From positions 1 to 10,737 of the forward strand of contig JAISRM010000064.1 of NCBI GenBank assembly GCA_031273645.1: a stretch of 10,737 bases of DNA. The letters run 5' to 3'. Positions 1 through 5,662 of this stretch are shown here, one piece after another. The first letter of the stretch is position 1, and the number at the start of each line of letters is the position of its first letter. Source of the stretch: Endomicrobium sp. (lineage in GTDB: Bacteria > Elusimicrobiota > Endomicrobiia > Endomicrobiales > Endomicrobiaceae). The notes below the pieces were generated by a model. That model had not been told where the DNA came from, searched no databases, and was given only the letters and a program-made list of their open reading frames with translations. A program made the position numbers and the translations under genes.

Positions 1-392
1 CAATCCGTCTGTTCAATAAAAGCCGCATATCCAAGCCTTGCCGTAATGAAAGGATAATTGTTTTCAAGGCCGCTCAAAGGCATGCGCACTTTTACCGCCG
101 TGTAAAGCGGGAGAAAAGATATGTTGCCGTTAGCGTCGTCTTCATTTTTAAAGTTTCTTGGCAAATCGTAAGTTGTTCCCGCGCCGATGGCGACGATATT
201 GTTTAAATATTTAAAGTATTCTACTCCCGCCGATATTCCTATCTGTGTGTTTTCATCGCTTATATCGTCGCTCCAAGTGGCCTGAGGCTGCATTCCTATT
301 TTAAGTATGAACTCCTGATCCTGTCTGGCTTTTGCAAAAGCTGCTGACGATACGAGGCACACCAAAGAAGCTGCAATTAAAAATTTTTTCAT
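1..392 (-). CDS. Secreted, probably outer-membrane beta-barrel protein (N-terminal part, cut by window edge)
   Basis: The first 130 codons are visible; the 3' end lies beyond position 1. The start is an ATG at 392-390 preceded by a strong AGGAG (398-402) with 6-nt spacing. The protein opens with a classic Sec signal peptide: Lys-Lys at positions 2-3, a hydrophobic stretch, and a likely cut after AAFA near residue 20. The mature part has alternating polar and hydrophobic short strands with Gly and aromatic residues (for example IGISAGVEYF, IVAIGAGTTYDL, FITARLGYAAF). This pattern is typical of small 8- to 12-stranded outer-membrane barrels with an OmpA- or OmpW-like fold. I infer that it sits in the outer membrane; no family can be named from the fragment. 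It is transcribed away from comM from a promoter at 421-449. Secretion is well supported, the barrel assignment only moderately. Confidence 0.75.
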   Translation of the reverse strand, partial: MKKFLIAASLVCLVSSAAFAKARQDQEFILKIGMQPQATWSDDISDENTQIGISAGVEYFKYLNNIVAIGAGTTYDLPRNFKNEDDANGNISFLPLYTAVKVRMPLSGLENNYPFITARLGYAAFIEQTD

Positions 393-410
393 TATCTTCT
401 CCTTTTACTT

Positions 411-419
411 TGCTATAAT
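411..419 (+). promoter_or_regulatory. Extended -10 promoter for comM
   Basis: TGCTATAAT is a perfect extended -10 element (TGn plus consensus TATAAT at 414-419). No convincing -35 box lies 16-18 bp upstream, which fits the extended -10 class. The predicted start near 426 leaves a leader of about 40 nt to the comM ATG at 466. It overlaps the footprint of the divergent promoter at 421-449. Confidence 0.5.
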
Positions 420-420
420 T

Positions 421-449
421 GTTATATAAAAAATCTTTTAAAAATACAA
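421..449 (-). promoter_or_regulatory. Sigma-70-like promoter for the leftward barrel-protein gene
   Basis: Read on the minus strand, a TTGTAT -35 box (444-449) and a TATAAC -10 box (421-426) are separated by exactly 17 bp. Transcription would start near 414, giving a leader of about 22 nt before the ATG at 392. Its -10 box lies 1 bp from the -10 box of the opposing comM promoter. Confidence 0.55.
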
Positions 450-465
450 GACTCGCGAGGACACA

Positions 466-1995
466 ATGATTTCGTTTGTCAGTTCTGCGGCTATTAACGG
501 CATAGACGCGGACGTTATTACGGTTGAAACTTATATCTCGTCAGGGCTTCCGATATTTTCAATAGTGGGCTTGCCCGATGCGGCCGTTAAAGAATCAAAA
601 GACAGGGTTTTTGCCGCTTTAAAAAATTCCGGTTTTGATTTTCCTTCAAAAAAGATCACTGTTAATCTTGCTCCGGCCGACGTAAAAAAAGAAGGCGGAA
701 GTTTTGATTTGCCGATAGCTCTGTCTATACTTGCTTCAAGCGGAGTTATAAATCCTGCAAACTTGCGCCGTTTTTGCGCCGCGGGGGAATTGTCTCTTGA
801 CGGGAAAATAAGAAAAGTTAAAGGCGTTTTGCCCATAGCTTTAAGCCTTAAAAAAGCGGGGATACAAGATTTTATCGTTCCTTTTGCAAACAGGCGCGAA
901 GCCGCCGTTGCCGAAGGCGTAAACGCATATCCGGTTAAAACGCTTGCAGAGACCGTAAAATTTTTAAACGCAGAAATCCGCATAGAGCCTTTTGTCTGCG
1001 AAAATTTTGAAGACGTTTGCGCGTTTGCAGAAAACGAATATGATTTTGCCGACGTAAAAGGGCAGTTTTATGCAAAAAGGGCTGCCGAAGTTGCGGCAGC
1101 AGGCGCGCACAATATGATAATGTCGGGGCCTCCGGGTTCGGGCAAAAGCATGATAGCAAAACGCATTCCGGCCATACTTCCTCCTTTAGAATATGAAGAA
1201 TCCGTTGAAACGACTAAAATATGGTCTGTCTGCGGCCGCTCGGTTTCCGACGGGCTTATAAGACGCAGAACTTTCCGCAGTCCTCATCACACTACGTCGG
1301 CTGTGGCTCTTGCCGGAGGAGGAGCTTTTCCAAAACCCGGAGAAGTAAGCCTTGCCCATAACGGCGTTTTGTTTCTCGACGAGTTTGCGGAATTTAGAAG
1401 AGACGCTTTAGAAATACTGCGCCAGCCTCTTGAAGACAAATGCATAACGGTTTCAAGGGCTAAAAATACTTTTGAGTTTCCAGCTTCTTTTATGCTTGTA
1501 GCCGCCATGAATCCGTGTCCGTGCGGCAATTACGGTCACGCCGAAAAACAATGCGTATGCACGCCTTTGCAGATAAAAAAATATAAAAGCAAAATATCCG
1601 GCCCGCTTCTTGACAGAATTGACATACATGTGGAAGTGCCGGCCTTAAAAATTTCCGAGATGACGTCTTTGGAAAGCGGAGAAAGTTCCCAGCGTATAAA
1701 AGAAAGAGTCGTAAAGGCAAGGCTTATACAGCGCGAGAGATTTAAAGGAACAAAAATATACGCAAACGCCCAAATGAGTACAAAAGAAATAAAAAGATAT
1801 TGCGTTATGGACGCGCAGGCTTTGGAAATTCTTAAAATTTCCGTCGAAAAGCTGAAGTTTTCGGCAAGATCTTACGATAAAATTTTAAAAGTCTCAAGAA
1901 CAATCGCGGATTTAGATTCAAGCGCTTTAATAAAAACGGCGCATATAGCAGAAGCCGTTCAATACAGAGCTTTCGACAAACAGTTTGAAATGTAA
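466..1995 (+). CDS. comM: ComM/YifB-family AAA+ ATPase (Mg-chelatase-like)
   Basis: A 509-aa cytoplasmic AAA+ protein of normal length for the ComM/YifB family. In naturally competent bacteria ComM is a hexameric helicase that drives branch migration while incoming single-stranded DNA is integrated into the chromosome. It is often mislabelled a magnesium chelatase because of the shared ChlI-type fold. Visible parts are an N-terminal ChlI-like domain (about 1-170), Walker A GPPGSGKS at 221-228, Walker B VLFLDE at 301-306, the family cysteine motif NPCPCGNYG from 349 and a second Cys pair near 362. The GPLLDRIDI sensor/arginine-finger segment and a C-terminal helical domain with the SARSYDKILKVSRTIADLD signature follow. 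The ATG has GAGG 6 nt upstream. The gene is monocistronic here: the stop codon runs directly into a palindrome plus T-run, then repeats. All motifs are intact. Family membership is certain; a role in transformation is inferred from the family. Confidence 0.95.
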   Translation: MISFVSSAAINGIDADVITVETYISSGLPIFSIVGLPDAAVKESKDRVFAALKNSGFDFPSKKITVNLAPADVKKEGGSFDLPIALSILASSGVINPANLRRFCAAGELSLDGKIRKVKGVLPIALSLKKAGIQDFIVPFANRREAAVAEGVNAYPVKTLAETVKFLNAEIRIEPFVCENFEDVCAFAENEYDFADVKGQFYAKRAAEVAAAGAHNMIMSGPPGSGKSMIAKRIPAILPPLEYEESVETTKIWSVCGRSVSDGLIRRRTFRSPHHTTSAVALAGGGAFPKPGEVSLAHNGVLFLDEFAEFRRDALEILRQPLEDKCITVSRAKNTFEFPASFMLVAAMNPCPCGNYGHAEKQCVCTPLQIKKYKSKISGPLLDRIDIHVEVPALKISEMTSLESGESSQRIKERVVKARLIQRERFKGTKIYANAQMSTKEIKRYCVMDAQALEILKISVEKLKFSARSYDKILKVSRTIADLDSSALIKTAHIAEAVQYRAFDKQFEM

Positions 1996-2014
1996 CAGGC
2001 TGCGCCTGTTTTAT
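1994..2014 (+). terminator. Hairpin terminator overlapping the comM stop codon
   Basis: The last two bases of the TAA stop begin a perfect 7-bp stem AACAGGC / GCCTGTT around a TGC loop, followed by TTAT (the stem's 3' end plus this tail reads TTTTAT). It belongs to the small CAGRC-NNN-GYCTG palindrome family seen throughout the window. The stem is short, so termination is plausible rather than certain. Confidence 0.55.
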
Positions 2015-2043
2015 GGGACACAGCCATCGTCTGTTTTGTGTCT

Positions 2044-2168
2044 GTCATTCCCATGAAAATGGGAATCCATGTTTGATATTAATATTGTTTCCTACATTAT
2101 TTCTGTTAAAGACGCAATGTAAAAAGAATTTTTTAGTGAACGTGGATTCCCGCTTTCGCGGGAATGAC
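2044..2168 (+). repeat. Palindromic element, short 125-bp form, copy 1
   Basis: Bounded by GTCATTCCC at the left and GGGAATGAC at the right. Each end is itself a hairpin: CCCAT-GAAA-ATGGG on the left and CCCGC-TTTC-GCGGG on the right. Between them lies an AT-rich core with the palindrome AATATTAATATT-like segment, ATTATTTCTG and AGAATTTTTTAGTGAAC. It is 98% identical (2 differences in 125) to 2595-2719. The terminal hairpins match the form of the neisserial dRS3 repeat ATTCCC(N8)GGGAAT. No coding capacity is seen, so if mobile it would need a protein encoded elsewhere. '+' means the AATATTAATAT-side end comes first. Confidence 0.85.
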
Positions 2169-2268
2169 AAACTGAGAGACAACAGACTTCATTTATTTTA
2201 TGGAACACAGCCAGCATCTGCAGGCTTCGCCTGTTTTATGGGACACCGCCAGTGTCTGTTTTGTGTCT

Positions 2269-2467
2269 GTCATTCCCATGAAAATGGGAATCCATGTTTA
2301 ATATTAATATGGTTTCTAACATTATTTCTTTTCAGCCTTCGTCTGTTTTTATAAAACAGCCGAAGGTTGTCTGACAGAATTTTTTAGCAAACATGGATTC
2401 CCACCCGATAAAAACACTCGAGTGCAGGCTGCTAAGGAAGAACAAATATTAAAAACGCGGGAATGAC
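2269..2467 (+). repeat. Palindromic element, long 199-bp form, copy 2
   Basis: It has the same ends and AT-rich left half as the 125-bp form, but with two additions. The middle carries small palindromes (CAGCCTTCG..., ACAGCCGAAGG...). The right terminal hairpin is split: GGATTCCC and CGCGGGAATGAC are separated by a module starting ACCCGATAAAAACACTCGAG (from 2403), running through CAGGCTGCTAAGGAAG to about 2455. Confidence 0.8.
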
Positions 2468-2519
2468 AAACTGAAAGACGACAGGCTTCGCCTGTTTTGT
2501 CAATTGTTTCTCAAAGTCT

Positions 2520-2540
2520 GTCATTCCCATGAAAATGGGA
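2520..2540 (+). repeat. Solo dRS3-like hairpin (element fragment)
   Basis: Only the left terminal hairpin of the element is present, GTCATTCCCAT-GAAA-ATGGGA, and it then breaks off into a CAGACTTCGTCTG palindrome at 2541. This is either a truncated element or a minimal repeat unit that exists on its own. Confidence 0.75.
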
Positions 2541-2594
2541 CAGACTTCGTCTGTTTTATGGTATTGGCGACCAGCGTCTGTTTTATTTGTGTCT

Positions 2595-2719
2595 GTCATT
2601 CCCATGAAAATGGGAATCCATGTTTGATATTAATATTGTTTCCTACATTATTTCTGTTAAAGACGCAATGTAAAAAGAATTTTTTAGTAAACTTGGATTC
2701 CCGCTTTCGCGGGAATGAC
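2595..2719 (+). repeat. Palindromic element, short 125-bp form, copy 4
   Basis: Nearly identical to 2044-2168: the only differences are in the segment before the right hairpin (TAAACTTGG here, TGAACGTGG there). Its upstream flank (TTTGTGTCT) also matches that of copy 1, so recent duplication or gene conversion between the two copies is likely. Confidence 0.85.
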
Positions 2720-2737
2720 AAAACATAGACGAAGTCT

Positions 2738-2924
2738 GTCATCCTCGCGAAAGCGGGGATCCATGTTTAATATTAATATAGTCTCTAACATTATTTCTTT
2801 TCAGACTGCGTCTGTTTTTATAAAACAGCCGAAGGCTGTCTGACAGAATTTTTTAGCAAAATTGGATTCCCACCCGATAAAAACGCTCGAGTACAAGCTG
2901 CTATATTAAAAACGCGGGAATGAC
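2738..2924 (+). repeat. Palindromic element, long 187-bp form, copy 5
   Basis: The left hairpin is a variant (GTCATCCTCGCGAAAGCGGGGAT). The centre carries CAGACTGCGTCTG and ACAGCCGAAGGCTGT palindromes. The right hairpin is split by the same ACCCGATAAAAAC module as in 2269-2467. Here the module lacks about 12 bp (the TAGGAAGAA segment), which accounts for the length difference. Confidence 0.8.
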
Positions 2925-2984
2925 AAAACACAGACGAAGTCTGTCATTGCCATTATAAAAAGACATATATAAGGAAAAACCCAA

Positions 2985-3416
2985 ATGAAAAGATATTTAA
3001 AAGAATTTGACAAACTTGTAGGCATTATGTCAAAACTGCGTTCAAAAAACGGCTGCATGTGGGACAAAGAACAAACGCATGAATCTCTTGTTAAACATTT
3101 AATTTCAGAAAGCGATGAAGTAAAAAAAGCCGTTAAGAACAGAGATACCGAAAATCTGGCCGAAGAGTTAGGCGATGTTTTGCTTCAGGTGGTTTTTCAC
3201 GCGCAGATAGGCAAAGAAAATAAAACTTTTGATATTGCCGACGTAATTTCGGGACTTAATAAAAAACTTATAAGGCGTCATCCGCACATTTTTGGAAATT
3301 ATAAAGTTAAAAATACAAAAGACATAGAAATTATGTGGGAAAAAATCAAAAAGAAAGAAAAAGCCGCAGGCAAAAGAAAATCAGAAACGAAAAAGAAGAA
3401 TAGTGAAAACTTATAG
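2985..3416 (+). CDS. mazG: MazG-type nucleoside triphosphate pyrophosphohydrolase (single domain)
   Basis: A 143-aa cytoplasmic all-alpha NTP-PPase, with one MazG domain instead of the two of E. coli MazG (about 263 aa). The family hydrolyses NTPs or dNTPs to NMP and pyrophosphate, cleaning the nucleotide pool and in some bacteria lowering (p)ppGpp. Signatures are GCMWDKEQTHESL (23-35), the metal-binding segment SESDE (41-45), EELGD (60-64) and RRHPHIFG (97-104). In E. coli the first metal segment reads EExxE; here position 41 is Ser, while E42, E45, E61 and D64 are kept. The C-terminus from 120 is a Lys-rich tail. AAGGA lies about 9 nt before the ATG. It is followed after 11 bp by a flavoprotein gene, probably one transcript. 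The leader sits directly after the repeat block, and no strong promoter is evident. Confidence 0.92.
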   Translation: MKRYLKEFDKLVGIMSKLRSKNGCMWDKEQTHESLVKHLISESDEVKKAVKNRDTENLAEELGDVLLQVVFHAQIGKENKTFDIADVISGLNKKLIRRHPHIFGNYKVKNTKDIEIMWEKIKKKEKAAGKRKSETKKKNSENL

Positions 3417-3427
3417 CGGGAGCAAAA

Positions 3428-4051
3428 ATGAAAGTAATGCTTATAAACGGAAGTCCTAATGAAAACGGCTGCACGCGCGCGGTTTTGGCTGAAATAGAAA
3501 AAATATTAGAAGAAGAAGGCGCGCAGCGCGAAATTTTTCACATTGGAAATAAGCCGGTTCAGGGCTGTACAGCCTGCGGCAAATGCAAAGACGGTTTGGG
3601 AAAATGCGTTTTTAACGACGTAAACGTTTTTTTGGAACGGTTTGAAAAATGCGGCGCTTTAATAGTGGGGTCTCCGGTTTATTATGCCGGCCCTAACGGA
3701 GCGCTCAGCGCATTTTTAGACAGGGCGTTTTTTGCCGGAAAATGTTTTGCATATAAACCTGCCGCAGCCGTTGCCTGCGCAAGACGGGCAGGAACCACGG
3801 CGGCATTAGACAGGCTCAATAAATATTTTACCATATCAAACATGCCGGTAGTATCTTCGCAATACTGGAATATGGCGCACGGGTCAAAACCCGAAGACGT
3901 TGCAAAAGATCTTGAAGGTCTGCAGACAATGCGCGTTTTAGCCAGAAATACGGTTTGGCTTATGAAGCTGATTGAAGCCGGAAAACTTGCAGGCATACCC
4001 TTCCCAAAACCTGAAGCAACAAGACACAGAACAAATTTTATTGACGATTAA
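3428..4051 (+). CDS. NADPH-dependent FMN reductase family / iron-sulfur flavoprotein-like oxidoreductase
   Basis: A 207-aa flavodoxin-fold protein. The N-terminus MKVMLINGSPNENG is the phosphate-binding loop for FMN, and GSPVYYAGPNGALSAFLDR (81-99) is the second FMN-contact motif of the family. Between them C47, C50, C53 and C60 form CX2CX2CX6C. This spacing matches the compact 4Fe-4S motif of archaeal and bacterial Isf proteins, so an extra cluster is possible. Isf-type proteins shuttle electrons between ferredoxin or NAD(P)H and acceptors in anaerobes; the substrate cannot be read from sequence. The ATG has GGGAG 6 nt upstream. It is the second gene of the mazG unit and ends at a clear intrinsic terminator. 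Family call is solid; the cluster is an inference. Confidence 0.88.
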   Translation: MKVMLINGSPNENGCTRAVLAEIEKILEEEGAQREIFHIGNKPVQGCTACGKCKDGLGKCVFNDVNVFLERFEKCGALIVGSPVYYAGPNGALSAFLDRAFFAGKCFAYKPAAAVACARRAGTTAALDRLNKYFTISNMPVVSSQYWNMAHGSKPEDVAKDLEGLQTMRVLARNTVWLMKLIEAGKLAGIPFPKPEATRHRTNFIDD

Positions 4052-4052
4052 A

Positions 4053-4077
4053 AAGCGGCGCAGCCGCTTCTTTTATT
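4053..4077 (+). terminator. Intrinsic terminator of the mazG-flavoprotein unit
   Basis: A GC-rich 7-bp stem AAGCGGC / GCCGCTT with a GCA loop is followed by CTTTTATT, beginning 1 bp after the stop codon. Confidence 0.85.
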
Positions 4078-4100
4078 CCTAAACAGACTTCGTCTGTTTT

Positions 4101-4270
4101 GTCATTGCTGCGAAAGCGGTATACACGTTTACTAAAAAATTCTTTTTACACCCGATAGAGACATTCGGGCGCAGACTACTTAGGAAGAAAAGAACATTCA
4201 ATTTTTAAAAACAATAATGTTAGAAACTATATTAATATTAAACATGGATTCCCGTTTTCACGGGAATGAC
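4101..4270 (-). repeat. Palindromic element, 170-bp form, minus orientation
   Basis: Read on the minus strand it begins GTCATTCCCGTGAAAACGGG and continues AATATTAATATAGTTTC. The distal hairpin is degenerate (GTCATTGCTGCGAAAGCGG on the plus strand). The ACCCGATAGAGACATTCGGG module lies at about 4150-4190 in the body of the element rather than inside a terminal hairpin. Confidence 0.75.
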
Positions 4271-4334
4271 AAACACAAACAAAACAGATACTGTCTGCAA
4301 ACGCAGTCTGTCATATCAAAATGTCTCACAGTTT

Positions 4335-4481
4335 GTCAGCAATCCACATAAAAACAGACGCTGTTTGAAAAGAAATAATGTTAGAAACTATATTAATATT
4401 AAACATGGATTCCCACCCGATAAAAACATTCGGGCGCAGGCTGCTTAGGAAGAAAAGATCATTAATATCTTCGGGAATGAC
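4335..4481 (-). repeat. Palindromic element, rearranged 147-bp form, minus orientation
   Basis: The conserved core AGAAATAATGTTAGAAAC (4371 onward) through TTAATATTAAACATGGATTCCC is present. The AT-side hairpin is split by the ACCCGATAAAAACATTCGGG module (4415 to about 4468) before CGGGAATGAC. The opposite end is largely lost and replaced by CAGACGCTGTTTG, so that boundary is approximate. Confidence 0.65.
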
Positions 4482-4865
4482 AGCACAGACGAAGTTTGTC
4501 ACGCTTTTGCGGCAATGGCAGACCTTGAAAAAACGATTGACAAAACAGACGAAGTCTGTGTTACATAAAACAGGCGAAGCCTGCAGACGCTGTCTGTTGT
4601 CTTTTAGTTTGTCATTACCGCGTTTTTAAAAGAAATAATGTTAGAAACTATATTAATATTAAACATAGATTCCCACCCGATAAAAACATTCGCGCGCAGG
4701 CTGCTTAGGAAGAAAAGATCATTAATACTTTCGGCAATGACAACATAGATGCAGTTTGTCGCGCTTTCGCGGGACAGACCCGCGTGAAAAAACAATTGAC
4801 AAAACAGACGCTGTCTTTGTTTCATAAAACAGGCGAAGCCTGCAGACGCTGTCTGTGTTTCATAA
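4365..4865. repeat. Imperfect tandem segmental duplication, about 260-bp period
   Basis: AGAAATAATG occurs at 4371 and 4631 (offset 260), and CAGGCGAAGC at 4571 and 4830 (offset 259). The intervening order is the same in both copies: element core, module, degenerate hairpin, GATTGACAAAACAGACG or CAATTGACAAAACAGACG, then a CATAAAACAGGCGAAGCC unit. The copies differ at many positions, so the duplication is not recent. Confidence 0.75.
4611..4741 (-). repeat. Palindromic element, deleted 131-bp form, minus orientation
   Basis: Starts GTCATTACCGCG followed by TTTTTAA, which matches the outer junction of the module in the long forms, and then jumps straight into AGAAATAATGTTAGAAAC. It therefore looks like an internal-deletion derivative. 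The other end carries the ACCCGATAAAAACATTCG module (from 4675) inside the hairpin and closes with CGGCAATGAC. Confidence 0.7.
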
Positions 4866-4919
4866 AGCAGGCGAAGCCTGCAGACGTTGTCTGTGTTTCA
4901 TAAAACAGATGAAGTCTGC
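4820..4919. repeat. 38-bp tandem repeat, about 2.6 units, running into ccdA
   Basis: Units begin with TTTCATAAA at 4820, 4858 and 4896, exactly 38 bp apart. Each full unit holds two palindromes, CAGGCGAAGCCTG and CAGACGCTGTCTG (or CAGACGTTGTCTG). The third unit provides the stop codon and last codons of ccdA. On the minus strand GCAGGCTTCGCCTGC followed by TTTAT resembles a terminator downstream of ccdA. A related single unit sits near 4561-4598. Confidence 0.8.
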
Positions 4920-5662
4920 GGAAGCTGTTGCAGCAGAAAAGAAGTTGCCGCAACAAACCAATTGTTTATAAGCGCAATTCCCACGCATATAAGCAAAACG
5001 CCTGAAAAGATTTCCACTTGTTTATAGTATTTTTTTATAAAATTAAAAAATGAAAAAAACCGTTTGATAAAAACAGCCGTAAGAAGAAAAGGAACGGCAA
5101 GACCCAGAGAATAAAAAAGTAAAAGCCAAAAACCTTTAGCTACATCGGCTGAACTTCCCGCAAGAGCAAGTATAGAAGCTAAAACCGGCCCTACGCATGG
5201 CGTCCAGCCTAAAGCAAAAGCGCAGCCTGTTAAAAACGCCGCGCCCCAGCCCGTAATTTTATTTACATGCCCTGCGGCGCTTAACTGCCTGTTTAATATG
5301 TTGATTTTAAAAACTCCGGCGATATGCAAACCAAAAATTATTACTATAACGCCGCCTGCTCGTCGGAAAATTTCTATATTTTCGCCAAGAAAAGTTCCAA
5401 GCGCTCCGGCAGACATTCCTAAAATTATAAATACGGCGCTAAAACCTGCAGTAAACGCAAGAGTTTTTAGTATTACAGGTTTTAAGGTTTTGTTTGAAGC
5501 GCGGAGTTCTTCGACGGAAAGGCCGGAAACAAGAGATATGAAAGCCGGAATTATAGGCAGAATACACGGGCTTACAAAAGTTGCAAAGCCCGCGGCAAAA
5601 GAAACTAATACGGTAAACGCCGATATTTGTCCGGCGGCAAGCTGAAAATTTTCAAATATAAT
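4898..5662 (-). CDS. ccdA: CcdA/DsbD-family transmembrane thiol-disulfide electron carrier, non-canonical start
   Basis: CcdA-type proteins are inner-membrane proteins that pass electrons from cytoplasmic thioredoxin to periplasmic thiol proteins (cytochrome c maturation or similar). The open frame encodes about 254 aa with six hydrophobic segments. The two hallmark motifs are FVSPCILPIIPAF (Cys near residue 33) and GWTPCVGPVLAS (Cys near 156), the redox pair. The first in-frame ATG (5416) lies after the SPCILP motif and would leave a 172-aa protein without the first helix and first redox Cys. From 5692 down to 5417 the frame has no ATG, GTG or TTG before SPC. GGGAG at 5667-5671 fits an ATA at 5659 (7-nt gap) or ATT at 5662, giving MFENFQLAAGQIS or similar. 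The start is therefore unusual, or a base is wrong, or the gene is decaying. The last residues (QTSSVL) and TGA stop come from a repeat unit. No TlpA/ResA partner is in the window. Confidence 0.82.
   Translation of the reverse strand: MIFENFQLAAGQISAFTVLVSFAAGFATFVSPCILPIIPAFISLVSGLSVEELRASNKTLKPVILKTLAFTAGFSAVFIILGMSAGALGTFLGENIEIFRRAGGVIVIIFGLHIAGVFKINILNRQLSAAGHVNKITGWGAAFLTGCAFALGWTPCVGPVLASILALAGSSADVAKGFWLLLFYSLGLAVPFLLTAVFIKRFFSFFNFIKKYYKQVEIFSGVLLICVGIALINNWFVAATSFLLQQLPQTSSVL

Larger units (their letters stand above)
1996..2984. other. Gene-free block of nested palindromic repeats between comM and mazG
   Basis: This 990-bp stretch holds no credible gene. It consists of four full dRS3-like elements in the same orientation (2044-2168, 2269-2467, 2595-2719, 2738-2924), one solo hairpin (2520-2540) and small palindromes in the spacers (near 2222, 2481, 2541 and 2931). 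The spacers are related too: the sequence after the first and second elements reads almost the same (ACTGAGAGACAACAG against ACTGAAAGACGACAG). This suggests the block grew by duplicating element plus flank. Open frames here are repeat-encoded and not genes. Confidence 0.85.
4052..4897. other. Gene-free repeat block between the flavoprotein gene and ccdA
   Basis: After the terminator come a CAGACTTCGTCTG palindrome (4084-4098), three dRS3-like elements in minus orientation (4101-4270, 4335-4481, 4611-4741), degenerate solo hairpins (near 4498 and 4757) and a run of 38-bp tandem units reaching into the end of ccdA. I see no credible gene. The genes on both sides point into this block (convergent), so it is a 3'-to-3' intergenic region. 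Confidence 0.85.

Noticed and set aside
2013..2728. Two open frames of 113 and 74 aa (2013-2354, 2504-2728) containing CHSHENGNPCLILI and DSRFRGND
   Set aside because: They are translations of the palindromic repeat. The HSHENGNP and SRFRGND strings are the usual spurious peptides that ATTCCC-GGGAAT repeats give in any genome. No ribosome site or independent conservation is seen.
1996..2984. CRISPR array
   Set aside because: The repeats are 125-199 bp and unevenly spaced, the spacers are related to each other, and no cas gene is present.
2925..2984. mazG promoter from TTGCCA and TATATA
   Set aside because: The two boxes are only 13 bp apart, too close for a sigma-70 promoter, and no better pair was found.
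4266..4825. Three open frames within the second repeat block (4266-4448, 4378-4629, 4604-4825)
   Set aside because: All lie inside repeat elements and read the same repeat sequence in different frames and strands.
4052..4897. Insertion sequence or complete transposon
   Set aside because: No transposase or integrase coding sequence is present in any frame. The elements are too short to be autonomous.
5298..5645. 115-aa plus-strand open frame
   Set aside because: It lies antisense to the conserved N-terminal half of ccdA, which carries the SPCILP motif on the minus strand.
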